From positions 1 to 64,000 of the forward strand of contig JAHBTI010000019.1 in the NCBI GenBank assembly GCA_019638705.1: 64,000 nucleotides of DNA. Direction: 5' to 3'. Position 1 is the first letter of the stretch, and each line of letters begins with the position of its first letter. The DNA comes from Bacteroidota bacterium (GTDB lineage: Bacteria > Bacteroidota > Bacteroidia > B-17B0 > Aurantibacillaceae). Position numbers and translations under genes: made by a program. Below the pieces are notes generated by a model. That model saw nothing but the letters and a program-made list of their open reading frames with translations, was not told the DNA's origin and did no database searches. Of the stretch, positions 54,136 to 63,402 are shown piece after piece.

Positions 54136-55926
54136 ATGATTTTAAAGAAGACATATTTTGTTATTGCAATGTTATTGCACCTGCTTACACCCGTTGTACA
54201 AGCGCAAAAAACCAATGCACAAGCACAAAAAACCAATCCTCCAAAAGTTGATGTAACCATGGTGAAAGCCGCTTTTATTTTCGGCTTTACCAAATACGTT
54301 TACTGGAATAACGAAGACCGAATGCAAACCTTTAAAATTTGTGTGCTTAACAGCGATGACATTGCACAGCGTTTAAATCAGGTTGCACAAATAAGACAAT
54401 TCAGGAAGGATATTCCCATTGAAGTAATTACATGCCGTTCGGTAAATGATATTAAGCCTTGCCAGATACTTGTGGTAAACGGTGCAAGCAAAGACAACCT
54501 TTGGTCGGCTTACGCAAAAATCCGCAATAAAAACACCTTAATGATTGCCGAGAATTTGGTCGATTACAAAAAGTCAATGGTGTCGTTTGTTGAAATGAAC
54601 GGAAAGTTAAAATACATTGCAAACAAAGTGAAAGTGGACGAAGCCAATTTAGTAACCGCCCCTTTGTTTTACACCCTCGCCATTACAAAAGAAGAGGAGT
54701 GGACTTCGGTTTTTGATAAGCTGAAAGGGGGAGGTAACTTAGACGAGTCTGACAGAAAAGAGATAGAGAAATTGTGGAAGAATTTGCAGCATGATAATGC
54801 AAGTAAAAAGGCATTTATTGAGCAAATGGAAGACAGTATCCGCATAAAAACAGAAGAATTTAACCGCAAAATAACCGAGTACAACGAAGAATATAATAAA
54901 GTGGCTCAAAACATTGAGCAACAAAAAAGAGTGTTGGCAAAACAAGACTCCTTAGTGAAAGTACAGGAATCTGAAATTTATTCTCGCGGAGCTTTAATCA
55001 GCCAGCAAAGAAATGTAATTATGATTATTATCGGACTGGGTATTATTGTTTTGCTCGTGTTATTATTTGCTGTCAGGAGTAATTATCTGCGTAAAAAAGC
55101 AAACAAACTGCTGGAAAAACAAAAAGATGAAATTGCCGAGCAAAAACATTTGGTTGATGAAAAACAAAAAGAAATTGTGGACAGTATTAATTACGCCAAA
55201 CGCATACAAACCGCGCTGATTGCCAACGACAGATTGCTGAACACGCACCTGCCCGAACACTTTGTTATGTATAAGCCAAAAGATATTGTTGCCGGTGATT
55301 TTTACTGGGCTACTCCTGTTAAAGACGGCTTTTTGTACATTACCGCCGACTGCACAGGGCACGGCGTACCCGGTGCGTTTATGAGTTTGCTCAACATCAG
55401 CAAACTGAGCGAAACCATTAATCAACGCGGCATTACCCGCCCCGATGCGGTTTTAAACGATGTAAGGCGAAAAATTATTCAAGCCTTAAATCCCGAAGGC
55501 GTTTTGGAAGAAAGTAAAGACGGCATGGATGCTATTTTGTGTAACCTTGATACCAAAGGGTTGAAACTGCACTATGCTGCCGCCAACAACAGTTTTTGCA
55601 TTGTAAGAAACAACGATATTTTAGTTTGCAAAGCCGATAAAATGCCTGTTGGAAAATATCACGACGACAACGCGGCATTGTTTACCTGCCATGAAATTGA
55701 CCTGCAGCGCGGTGATATGATTTACACTTATACCGATGGTTTTGAAGACCAGTTTGGCGGCGAAAGAGGAAAAAAATTCAAACAACAGCAATTAAAAGAA
55801 CTAATGCTGCGCGTAGCCAAACAATCTATGTTTGAACAAAAATTGGCATTTGAACAGGCATTTCAAAACTGGAAAGGAGATTTAGAACAGGTTGATGATG
55901 TGCTTTTAATTGGCGTGAGGGTTTAA
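54136..55926 (+). CDS. YfiR-domain / SpoIIE-phosphatase signalling protein
   Basis: A 596-residue membrane signalling protein. It has a signal peptide (MILKKTYFVIAMLLHLLTPV, then VQAQ), a periplasmic YfiR-like (DUF4154) domain (about residues 35-195; MVKAAFIFGFTKYVYWNNED, VITCRSVNDIKPCQILVVNG), a coiled coil (about 215-285), a transmembrane segment (about 297-317; IMIIIGLGIIVLLVLLFAVR), a second coiled coil, and a PP2C/SpoIIE phosphatase domain (about 355-596). The latter shows metal-binding DIVAGDFYWATP, ITADCTGHGVPGAFMSLLNI, GMDAILCNLD, YTYTDGFEDQFGG and DDVLLIGVRV. It likely senses a periplasmic cue and dephosphorylates a Ser/Thr-phosphorylated partner, not identified here. A TATATTTA near-consensus box lies upstream. 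Confidence 0.9.
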   Translation: MILKKTYFVIAMLLHLLTPVVQAQKTNAQAQKTNPPKVDVTMVKAAFIFGFTKYVYWNNEDRMQTFKICVLNSDDIAQRLNQVAQIRQFRKDIPIEVITCRSVNDIKPCQILVVNGASKDNLWSAYAKIRNKNTLMIAENLVDYKKSMVSFVEMNGKLKYIANKVKVDEANLVTAPLFYTLAITKEEEWTSVFDKLKGGGNLDESDRKEIEKLWKNLQHDNASKKAFIEQMEDSIRIKTEEFNRKITEYNEEYNKVAQNIEQQKRVLAKQDSLVKVQESEIYSRGALISQQRNVIMIIIGLGIIVLLVLLFAVRSNYLRKKANKLLEKQKDEIAEQKHLVDEKQKEIVDSINYAKRIQTALIANDRLLNTHLPEHFVMYKPKDIVAGDFYWATPVKDGFLYITADCTGHGVPGAFMSLLNISKLSETINQRGITRPDAVLNDVRRKIIQALNPEGVLEESKDGMDAILCNLDTKGLKLHYAAANNSFCIVRNNDILVCKADKMPVGKYHDDNAALFTCHEIDLQRGDMIYTYTDGFEDQFGGERGKKFKQQQLKELMLRVAKQSMFEQKLAFEQAFQNWKGDLEQVDDVLLIGVRV

Positions 55927-55932
55927 TATTAT

Positions 55933-55959
55933 GTAGAGCCGTGAATTGCACGGCTCTAC
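55933..55959. repeat. Palindromic repeat GTAGAGCCGTG with its complement
   Basis: GTAGAGCCGTG (55933-55943), loop AATTG and CACGGCTCTAC (55949-55959) form a perfect 11-bp stem just after the phosphatase stop codon. Similar palindromes are scattered in many bacterial genomes, so it may be a dispersed repeat rather than a specific site. It has no T tract of its own. Confidence 0.7.
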
Positions 55960-55969
55960 TACAAACACA

Positions 55970-56006
55970 AAAAACCTCCGAAAGATTTCTTTCGGAGGTT
56001 TTTTTA
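55970..56006. terminator. Terminator hairpin between the phosphatase and groEL
   Basis: CCTCCGAAAGA (55975-55985) and its complement TCTTTCGGAGG (55988-55998) form a perfect stem with a tiny loop, with a long A tract before and T tract after. It can act for both the plus-strand phosphatase gene and the minus-strand groEL gene. Confidence 0.88.
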
Positions 56007-56018
56007 TTGAGTGCTACA

Positions 56019-56055
56019 AGTCCCTCTCCTTTGGAGAGGGATTTAGGGTGAGGCT
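56019..56055. repeat. Dispersed intergenic repeat copy B, at the end of groEL
   Basis: AGTCCCTCTCC then TTTGGAGAGGG then ATTTAGGGTGAGGCTT: a hairpin-forming sequence whose reverse complement matches the copy at 61416 almost base for base. It ends a few bases before the groEL stop (56058). Confidence 0.75.
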
Positions 56056-56057
56056 TC

Positions 56058-57704
<1,647 letters not shown>

Positions 57705-57765
57705 TTAAAGTTTAATGTTGAAAGTTTAAAGACAAGACTTTGAACTTTCATTTTTGAATTTTGAA

Positions 57766-58044
57766 TTAAATGATTGCATAAATATCGCTTTCGCGCATAA
57801 TGAGGTAATCTTTACCTTCAACTTGCAATTCTGTTCCCGAATATTTTCCGTAAAGTACGGTGTCGCCCGCTTTCACGGTCATAGGTTCATCGGGTTTGCC
57901 TTTGCCTGCGGCAATTACTTTGCCGCGTTGCGGTTTTTCTTTTGCCGTATCGGGAATAATAATACCTCCCGATGTTTTTGTTTCAGCCGGTGCAGGCTCT
58001 ACCAACACGCGGTCTGCTATTGGTTGTATGTTTACTTTTGCCAT
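57766..58044 (-). CDS. groES: Co-chaperonin GroES
   Basis: The 92-residue protein caps the GroEL ring. It contains [40 protein letters not shown], a [16 protein letters not shown] core and the end [14 protein letters not shown]. Its length fits the family. It is first in the groES-groEL operon, with a -7 box at 58088-58095 on the minus strand. Confidence 0.98.
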   Translation of the reverse strand: MAKVNIQPIADRVLVEPAPAETKTSGGIIIPDTAKEKPQRGKVIAAGKGKPDEPMTVKAGDTVLYGKYSGTELQVEGKDYLIMRESDIYAII

Positions 58045-58087
58045 AATTAAATTAATTTATGTGTTTATGATTAAAAACTTTTATCGG

Positions 58088-58095
58088 CAAAGATA
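58088..58095 (-). promoter_or_regulatory. Candidate -7 promoter box for groES-groEL
   Basis: On the minus strand TATCTTTG matches TAnnTTTG, about 44 bases before the groES ATG. No clear -33 TTG or CIRCE-like inverted repeat (HrcA operator) is visible upstream of groES. Confidence 0.45.
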
Positions 58096-58181
58096 CCTCA
58101 CAAACTATGCCACAGGTTTTTTGTCCTGAAAAAATTACAATTTGGCAGAGATTGAAGTGAAATCCTGACAGAATTAAGGTT

Positions 58182-59156
58182 TTATTTTACCCTTTGCCCG
58201 TTTTTATATGTTACCACAAAACAATCCGTAAAACCCTTTTCTATCATTTTAAGACGTTGGTTTAAGGCATCTTCTTTGTTGGTAAATTTACCGTACAGCA
58301 CTTTGTACATACTGTCTTCCTGTACAATTTTTATAACTTTCAAATGTTTTATCAGGGCTTGGTCGGGGTTTTGGGTAAAAGCCCCAATCTGTATGTAATA
58401 CATGGTTTCGGAAGTAAACTCAACAGCTGATAAATGTTCAATATCGTAGGCTTCTTTTTCAAGGGCTTTTGCCAGTGCCAGTATTTTGTCGGCGGTGGTT
58501 TTATCGTTTTCGGCTTTTTGTTTTTTTTCCTGTGCTTTGGCTAATACCGTGCTGCGTTCATCTTCATCTTTAATTTTTTCTGCTTTTTTAATTTCCTTAT
58601 TGGCTTCCAAAATCATGTCTTCCGCTGTTTGCTTTTCTGCCGTTCCTAATCTGTACGCTTCTTTAGCATCTTTTTTAAGTTGTGTGGCTTGTTGCGGAGT
58701 TACGGCTTTGTGAGGCGTTTCGGCAGGTTTGTGTAAAGAATCTTCTTTTACAAAAACGCTTACCGGATTTGCACTTACCTCTTTGCGCTCATCGTTTTGC
58801 AGGTATTCAAATGTTTGAGAGAGTGTTTTTTCGCCAGTTTCATTTCCCGATACCAAAATTAATTTCAGAACCAATTCTGTATCTGTCGGAATTTTGCCCC
58901 AAATAATTTTCACATGGTTTTTATCAAAACTGAATGTTCCGCCCCTGCTTTCGTCAAGTTTTACCGAAAGGCTTTTATCCACCTCCATTTGGTATTTGCA
59001 CAAGCCCTCAATATCTACACTTTTGTTTATTATAACCGTAAACGGAATTTCTGTGTTCAGCGTAACGGTATCGGGCAAGGAAACTGTGATGGCAACCTGC
59101 CCGAATAAAAACGAATGTGTAAAAACCAGTAAGTAAAAAATAAACCGTTGCTTCAT
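58182..59156 (-). CDS. SPOR-domain periplasmic or outer-membrane protein
   Basis: A 324-residue protein. The ATG at 59156 gives a signal peptide (MKQRFIFYLLVFTHSFLFGQ); the frame extends to 59237 but that would include a leader overlapping the promoter box. A beta-rich BatD-like region (about residues 20-140; ITVSLPDTVTLNTEIPFTVI) is followed by a charged helical coiled coil (about 165-245; KEIKKAEKIKDEDERSTVLA) and a C-terminal SPOR domain (about 255-320; MYYIQIGAFTQNPDQALIKH, MYKVLYGKFTNKEDALNQRL). SPOR domains bind peptidoglycan with denuded glycan strands. Its precise partner is not known. Confidence 0.82.
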   Translation of the reverse strand: MKQRFIFYLLVFTHSFLFGQVAITVSLPDTVTLNTEIPFTVIINKSVDIEGLCKYQMEVDKSLSVKLDESRGGTFSFDKNHVKIIWGKIPTDTELVLKLILVSGNETGEKTLSQTFEYLQNDERKEVSANPVSVFVKEDSLHKPAETPHKAVTPQQATQLKKDAKEAYRLGTAEKQTAEDMILEANKEIKKAEKIKDEDERSTVLAKAQEKKQKAENDKTTADKILALAKALEKEAYDIEHLSAVEFTSETMYYIQIGAFTQNPDQALIKHLKVIKIVQEDSMYKVLYGKFTNKEDALNQRLKMIEKGFTDCFVVTYKNGQRVK

Positions 59157-59178
59157 TTTAGTATAGTTTGTGTTAATA

Positions 59179-59186
59179 CAAATATA
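59179..59186 (-). promoter_or_regulatory. Promoter for the SPOR-domain gene (-7 and -33 boxes)
   Basis: On the minus strand TATATTTG (59186-59179) is an exact -7 match, and TTG at 59206-59204 lies 17 bases upstream as a -33 element. The ATG at 59156 follows a leader of roughly 17 bases, which favours that start over the upstream extension. Confidence 0.55.
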
Positions 59187-59250
59187 TTCAGAAAACAATT
59201 TGCCAAGCCTTAAATTACATTTTTCTGCTTTATGCAATATTACAAATATA

Positions 59251-59286
59251 AAAAAAAGCCACTCTTTTCGGGAGTGGCTTTTTCTT
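59251..59286 (-). terminator. Rho-independent terminator after the 405-residue lipoprotein gene
   Basis: AAAAAGCCACTC and GAGTGGCTTTTT form a perfect stem around a TTTTCGG loop, with A and T tracts on either side. It is 20 bases past the minus-strand stop at 59306. Confidence 0.82.
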
Positions 59287-59305
59287 TTTTGTTACAGAAA
59301 AAAAA

Positions 59306-60523
59306 TTATTTACGAAAATCAACAGGATATGAAATGCCTTTTATATACACACTTCCGCTGTTATCGCATTGTGCACCTGAGCCTCTTTCAGAACCTCCGT
59401 AATTAATTTCGCGAGGATACAAGGTATCAGGCGTAAATATTGCTACACCTTCAATAAAAGGGTGAAACTCTTCTTTTCGTGTGGCAGTAACACTACCCGA
59501 AGATGATACCGTAATACCAGAAACCTGGTCAGGGTAGCAGTTAAAGTTTCTTTTCAGCATTTTTTCTTTTGAAATAGTAAGTGTAAACGGTTTGCCGTCA
59601 GAAAGTATTCCGCTCATTTCGCCGTAATAACCCACTTTAACCGAATCTTTTTTAGCAGGGTCAACAAATCCCCATTTTAGTGGCGCATCTGTACCGCCTG
59701 CTCCGCCCGGAATGGGCCATACTGCTTCGGCAAACGTTTTGGTGGTAGTTGCAAGCAACAACACTTTGGTTATATTAATACGGCATTGGGTGATAGTACC
59801 CGGTGTGAAAATTTCGGTGAGGTAGGTATTTGAAGTAGGAACAGTATCTATATGCGCCCGTCCTATTTTAAATGCCCCTGAAATAGTCCACGACAAATCA
59901 TTGTTGGTGCTGCTTGTATGTTTATCGTCAGCTAAATTGTTGACGATTTTAATGCGTGAACCTGCATCACCATCAGCCCAATCAATCGGCGAAACTTCGT
60001 CTATTTTCCAGTCGTCAACTTTATATTGCTCAAAAGTCATATAAGCACTAAAGCCATAACGACGTGCATAAATAGAGTTGCTGTTTACCTTGCTTGGACT
60101 AAGCGGCGGATTGGCTGCATGATTTTTATCCACATTAAACTGCAATGCCACTACGCTGCCCGCACCGCGTCTGCGTCCGTCGGCACAGGTTACAAACGTA
60201 CCGCCCGAGGTTGATATCCAACCGATGCTAAACGCACCGTCCACCTCGCCAGATTGCACTCTTGTGATGTCTGCCGGTACTACCGCGTTAAGCGTGTTGC
60301 CCGAAGTAGCTGGCATATAAAATTTGGGCTGCTGGTCTGTTTCGGCTACAAAACTTACCGCTTGCTCTGCATCAATAAACGCATACAGCGCGTGAGAAAT
60401 TTCAACAGATGTTTCAAGATTTTTGTCTGCTACGGGCGCAGTTCTAACCGTTTTTTTGCAGCCTACGGCAACTATTAGTGCGGATACCGCTAAAATTGAA
60501 AATGTTAAAGTGATTTTTTTCAT
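59306..60523 (-). CDS. Putative lipoprotein, hypothetical
   Basis: A 405-residue protein with a lipoprotein signal (MKKITLTFSILAVSALIVAV, then GCKKT; the Cys is the likely acylation site). The mature part has GAFSIGWISTSGGTFVTCAD, ISHALYAFIDAEQAVSFVAE and VGYYGEMSGILSDGKPFTLT. It is beta-rich and glycine/threonine-rich with no domain I recognise. It is a single-gene unit that ends at a strong hairpin, and is probably anchored in the outer membrane facing the periplasm or surface. It diverges from ispE across a 77-base gap. Confidence 0.8.
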   Translation of the reverse strand: MKKITLTFSILAVSALIVAVGCKKTVRTAPVADKNLETSVEISHALYAFIDAEQAVSFVAETDQQPKFYMPATSGNTLNAVVPADITRVQSGEVDGAFSIGWISTSGGTFVTCADGRRRGAGSVVALQFNVDKNHAANPPLSPSKVNSNSIYARRYGFSAYMTFEQYKVDDWKIDEVSPIDWADGDAGSRIKIVNNLADDKHTSSTNNDLSWTISGAFKIGRAHIDTVPTSNTYLTEIFTPGTITQCRINITKVLLLATTTKTFAEAVWPIPGGAGGTDAPLKWGFVDPAKKDSVKVGYYGEMSGILSDGKPFTLTISKEKMLKRNFNCYPDQVSGITVSSSGSVTATRKEEFHPFIEGVAIFTPDTLYPREINYGGSERGSGAQCDNSGSVYIKGISYPVDFRK

Positions 60524-60600
60524 TTCTTTTTAAATTAGTTTGAGATAAATTCGCTGCAATTTATAAAAATGTTTTGTATCAAACAAAAAATGTTAAACAG

Positions 60601-61428
60601 ATGATAGCTTTTCCTAATTGTAAAATAAATTTTGGCTTGCACGTTATTAATAAAAGAAGCGACGGTTTTCACACAATTGAAACGGTTTTTTACCCCGTAA
60701 ACTGGTGCGATGCTTTGGAAGTGATTGAAAATAAAGGCTCAAAAGAAAGTTTTACTTTTTCGCACAGCGGCTTGCCCATTGACGGTGCTCCCGAAAGCAA
60801 CCTTATTTACAAGGCTTGGAAATTAATTTCAACAGAAAAAAAATTACCCCCCCTAAGCGTGCATTTGCACAAAAACATACCTATGGGAGCAGGTTTAGGC
60901 GGTGGGAGTTCTGATGCCGCCGCGTTTATTAATTTATTAAACACCCAATTTGAGCTTAATTACAGCGAACATGACAGGCTGAACATCGCCTCGCAATTGG
61001 GCAGTGACTGCGCCTTTTTTATAAAAAACAGCCCTGTGCTGGCAAAGGGAAAAGGCAATGAGTTTTCCGATATTCAAATAAATCTTTCAAAGTATTACAT
61101 AGTGTTGGTTTACCCCAACATTCACAGCAATACCAAAGCGGCTTACGAAGGTTTAACGCCCAAAGAACCGCAACATTCGCTGAAAGACATTTTGGAAACG
61201 TATTCTGTAAACGAATGGAAAGATGTTTTGGTAAATGATTTTGAGGTTTCTATTTTCAAAAAATATCCCGAAATAAAAACGCTGAAAGAAACATTATACA
61301 ATTGCGGTGCGCTTTATGCTGCCATGAGCGGCAGCGGCAGCAGCGTGTTTGCTGTGTTTGAAAAACGCCCTGATGTTTCTTTTCCTGCGGAGTACAGTTT
61401 TTATTTGCAAGAACCGGCCTCACCCTAA
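60601..61428 (+). CDS. ispE: 4-diphosphocytidyl-2-C-methyl-D-erythritol kinase
   Basis: The 275-residue GHMP kinase phosphorylates the 2-hydroxyl of CDP-methylerythritol in the MEP isoprenoid pathway, cytoplasmic. It shows FPNCKINFGLHVINKRSDGF at the N-terminus, the ATP loop NIPMGAGLGGGSSDAAAFIN and the C-terminal YAAMSGSGSSVFAVFEK. The ATG at 60601 fits the family; an upstream TTG at 60574 is rejected. The last codons (Ala-Ser-Pro) and the stop lie inside a dispersed repeat, so the C-terminal end is supplied by the repeat. Confidence 0.96.
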   Translation: MIAFPNCKINFGLHVINKRSDGFHTIETVFYPVNWCDALEVIENKGSKESFTFSHSGLPIDGAPESNLIYKAWKLISTEKKLPPLSVHLHKNIPMGAGLGGGSSDAAAFINLLNTQFELNYSEHDRLNIASQLGSDCAFFIKNSPVLAKGKGNEFSDIQINLSKYYIVLVYPNIHSNTKAAYEGLTPKEPQHSLKDILETYSVNEWKDVLVNDFEVSIFKKYPEIKTLKETLYNCGALYAAMSGSGSSVFAVFEKRPDVSFPAEYSFYLQEPASP

Positions 61429-61454
61429 ATCCCTCTCCAAAAGAGAGGGACTTT
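61416..61454. repeat. Dispersed intergenic repeat copy C, overlapping the ispE stop
   Basis: GGCCTCACCCTAAATCCCTC continues into TCCAAAAGAGAGGGACTTTG. Its sequence is the reverse complement of the groEL-side copy at 56019 with few differences. The ispE stop TAA (61426-61428) falls inside it. Confidence 0.78.
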
Positions 61455-61457
61455 GAT

Positions 61458-61465
61458 TAAATTTG
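61458..61465 (+). promoter_or_regulatory. Candidate -7 box for the SCO family gene
   Basis: TAAATTTG matches TAnnTTTG and ends four bases before the ATG at 61470, so transcription would start at or near the start codon and the mRNA may be leaderless. Confidence 0.35.
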
Positions 61466-61469
61466 CGGC

Positions 61470-62099
61470 ATGAAAAAATATTGGTTACTCATTTTAATTC
61501 CCCTTGTGTTTATAGTTTGGTTTTTTGTTTCAAAACAAGAAAATAAACCTCTGCGCTATCTTCCGCACTATGGTGCAAAAAATGCCGTAAAACTAAACGA
61601 CACAAGCTATCACCGTATTCCCGATTTTGAATTTGTAAATCAATACAACGATGTTGTAACTCAGGAAACCGTAAAAAATAAAATATACGTTACCGAATAT
61701 TTTTTTACCACCTGCAAAAGCATTTGTCCTGTTATGAACCGTCATTTACAATCCGTTTATAAAGAGTTTCACAACAATCCCGATTTTTTAATTCTTTCTC
61801 ATACCGTTGACCCTGAAACGGACAGCGTTTCTGTGTTGCGAGATTATGCAGAAATGCACGGCGTTCAGGATAAAAAATGGCTGTTTGTTACAGGCGAAAA
61901 GAAAAAACTATACGAGCTTGCCCGACAAGGCTATTTACTGAATGCAGAAGAAGGCAACGGCGGCGAAGAAGATTTTATACATACCCAAAACTTTGCGTTA
62001 ATTGACAAAAACCGCCATATTCGCGGCTTTTACGATGGCACGGACAGTTTGGAAATTGTGCGCCTGATTCAGGAAATTAAACTGTTGATGAAAGAGTAA
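61470..62099 (+). CDS. SCO family copper-chaperone-like protein
   Basis: The 209-residue protein has an N-terminal membrane anchor (LLILIPLVFIVWFFV) and a thioredoxin-like domain with the metal/thiol motif TTCKSICPVMNRHL (CxxxC) and the distal histidine in DFIHTQNFALIDK. This is the SCO1/SenC pattern, used in assembly of the CuA site of cytochrome c oxidase or in redox defence. It lies in the periplasm, tethered to the inner membrane. It may be read together with ispE, from which it is 41 bases away. Confidence 0.9.
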   Translation: MKKYWLLILIPLVFIVWFFVSKQENKPLRYLPHYGAKNAVKLNDTSYHRIPDFEFVNQYNDVVTQETVKNKIYVTEYFFTTCKSICPVMNRHLQSVYKEFHNNPDFLILSHTVDPETDSVSVLRDYAEMHGVQDKKWLFVTGEKKKLYELARQGYLLNAEEGNGGEEDFIHTQNFALIDKNRHIRGFYDGTDSLEIVRLIQEIKLLMKE

Positions 62100-62100
62100 A

Positions 62101-62132
62101 AAAAATCCCCTCTGCAAATACAGAAGGGATTT
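62101..62132 (+). terminator. Imperfect hairpin after the SCO family gene
   Basis: AAATCCCCTCTG and CAGAAGGGATTT pair with one mismatch around a CAAATA loop. The T tract is short, so it may be a weak terminator. Confidence 0.45.
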
Positions 62133-62232
62133 CAAACACTATGACTTTATAGGACATTGGCTTTGCAGCCTACTAACTGCTAATAAATACGCCATTGCTC
62201 ACCAAGAGGTTGGGTCAATTCCCGAAAAAAAA

Positions 62233-63384
62233 TTAATACGATATTGCCAGCACCGCTTCGCCGCTTACGGCAGAACTTTGATTGTTGCTGTCTTTTACAA
62301 GGCAGTTAAATTTCACCTTAATTTTTTTAGTTGGCTCGCCTTTCTCATTTTCTTTGTAATTGGCTATGTCGGTAATTTCAAACTTGCTGTTGGTTGGCTG
62401 CAACACATCTTTTGAAGAATACACCGTTCCGTCAGGCGCAGTAAGAATAATTGTAACCGCAGGAAAAATTTTAGGGTTTGGCAATGGCGAAAACTCCGCC
62501 GTATAATTGGGATTGCAAATATTTACCCCAACCGTTGAAACAGTTTCTTTTGAAAAAGCTGCACACATATAATTTGCTACGCAGGTATCGTTATTGGCAT
62601 CAATTAATTTTAATACAACTGTGTAGTAGCCCTCCTTTGAATAGGTGTGTTCGGGCGAGGCTTCGGCAGAAACTTCATACGTGTTATCCCCAAAATCCCA
62701 CAGGTATGTGTAAGGTGCTTTGCCTGTGGGCGTGGCTGTAAATTTATAGGTATAACCTCTTTTGCTGCTGCTTGTTTGATTTGCGGTAATTGCCGTTTGC
62801 AAAGGATTTCCCACATCAAAAACATTGTAATAAGAGGTATAGCATTTTCCCTCTGAAAAGAAACTGACCGAATATTTTTTGTTGGCGGATAACGCCACAT
62901 GAGCCTCGTAAGTGTTTACCTGCATGGTATCGCCAAACTTCCAGATGTATTTATTTTCTAAAGATGCTGCCTGAACAGGTGTAAACTTAGCCATATAGCG
63001 CAAAGGCGACTGTTCTGCCACAGTAAAAAAAGCATACTCGCCTGTTTTTAAGCCGTTGTTTTGGGCAATAACATTTCTTGCGGCAAATTCATCAGTATTA
63101 TTAATGAGCAGCGCAACAGAATAGCCGCAATTATTATTGGTGCATGACTTTTGGCATAAATCGGCTTTATATACATAAACACCTTTTGTATCACGATAAT
63201 GCGATGAATTCATGTAATAATTATCAACACCGGCAGCTAATGCCACAGGCGTTCCGTTTATGCTGCACTTTGTATAAAATACAGGCGTGGCATCGTTATT
63301 CGGGTGTTCCTCGGGCAACTTGGTTTTTTTGCAGAAAGTAAAAATTACTCCGCACAACAACATAATATATATACTCTTTTTCAT
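62233..63384 (-). CDS. PKD-domain lipoprotein
   Basis: A 383-residue protein with a short signal of lipoprotein type (MKKSIYIMLLCGVIFTF then C). The mature region has Cys-rich sequence near residues 70-90 (DLCQKSCTNNNCGYSVALLI), a middle region, and a PKD module (about residues 205-280; YTYLWDFGDNTYEVSAEASP, HTYSKEGYYTVVLKLID). It ends without a T9SS domain. It is probably an outer-membrane surface lipoprotein. A beta-barrel protein gene begins upstream on the same strand, 18 bases before its start codon. Confidence 0.8.
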   Translation of the reverse strand: MKKSIYIMLLCGVIFTFCKKTKLPEEHPNNDATPVFYTKCSINGTPVALAAGVDNYYMNSSHYRDTKGVYVYKADLCQKSCTNNNCGYSVALLINNTDEFAARNVIAQNNGLKTGEYAFFTVAEQSPLRYMAKFTPVQAASLENKYIWKFGDTMQVNTYEAHVALSANKKYSVSFFSEGKCYTSYYNVFDVGNPLQTAITANQTSSSKRGYTYKFTATPTGKAPYTYLWDFGDNTYEVSAEASPEHTYSKEGYYTVVLKLIDANNDTCVANYMCAAFSKETVSTVGVNICNPNYTAEFSPLPNPKIFPAVTIILTAPDGTVYSSKDVLQPTNSKFEITDIANYKENEKGEPTKKIKVKFNCLVKDSNNQSSAVSGEAVLAISY

Positions 63385-63402
63385 GTTTAGTTTTTAGTGA
63401 AT

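Noticed and set aside
62133-62232. Possible tRNA or small RNA in the gap after the SCO gene
   Set aside because: No cloverleaf or conserved structure could be drawn; only the weak hairpin at 62101 is visible.
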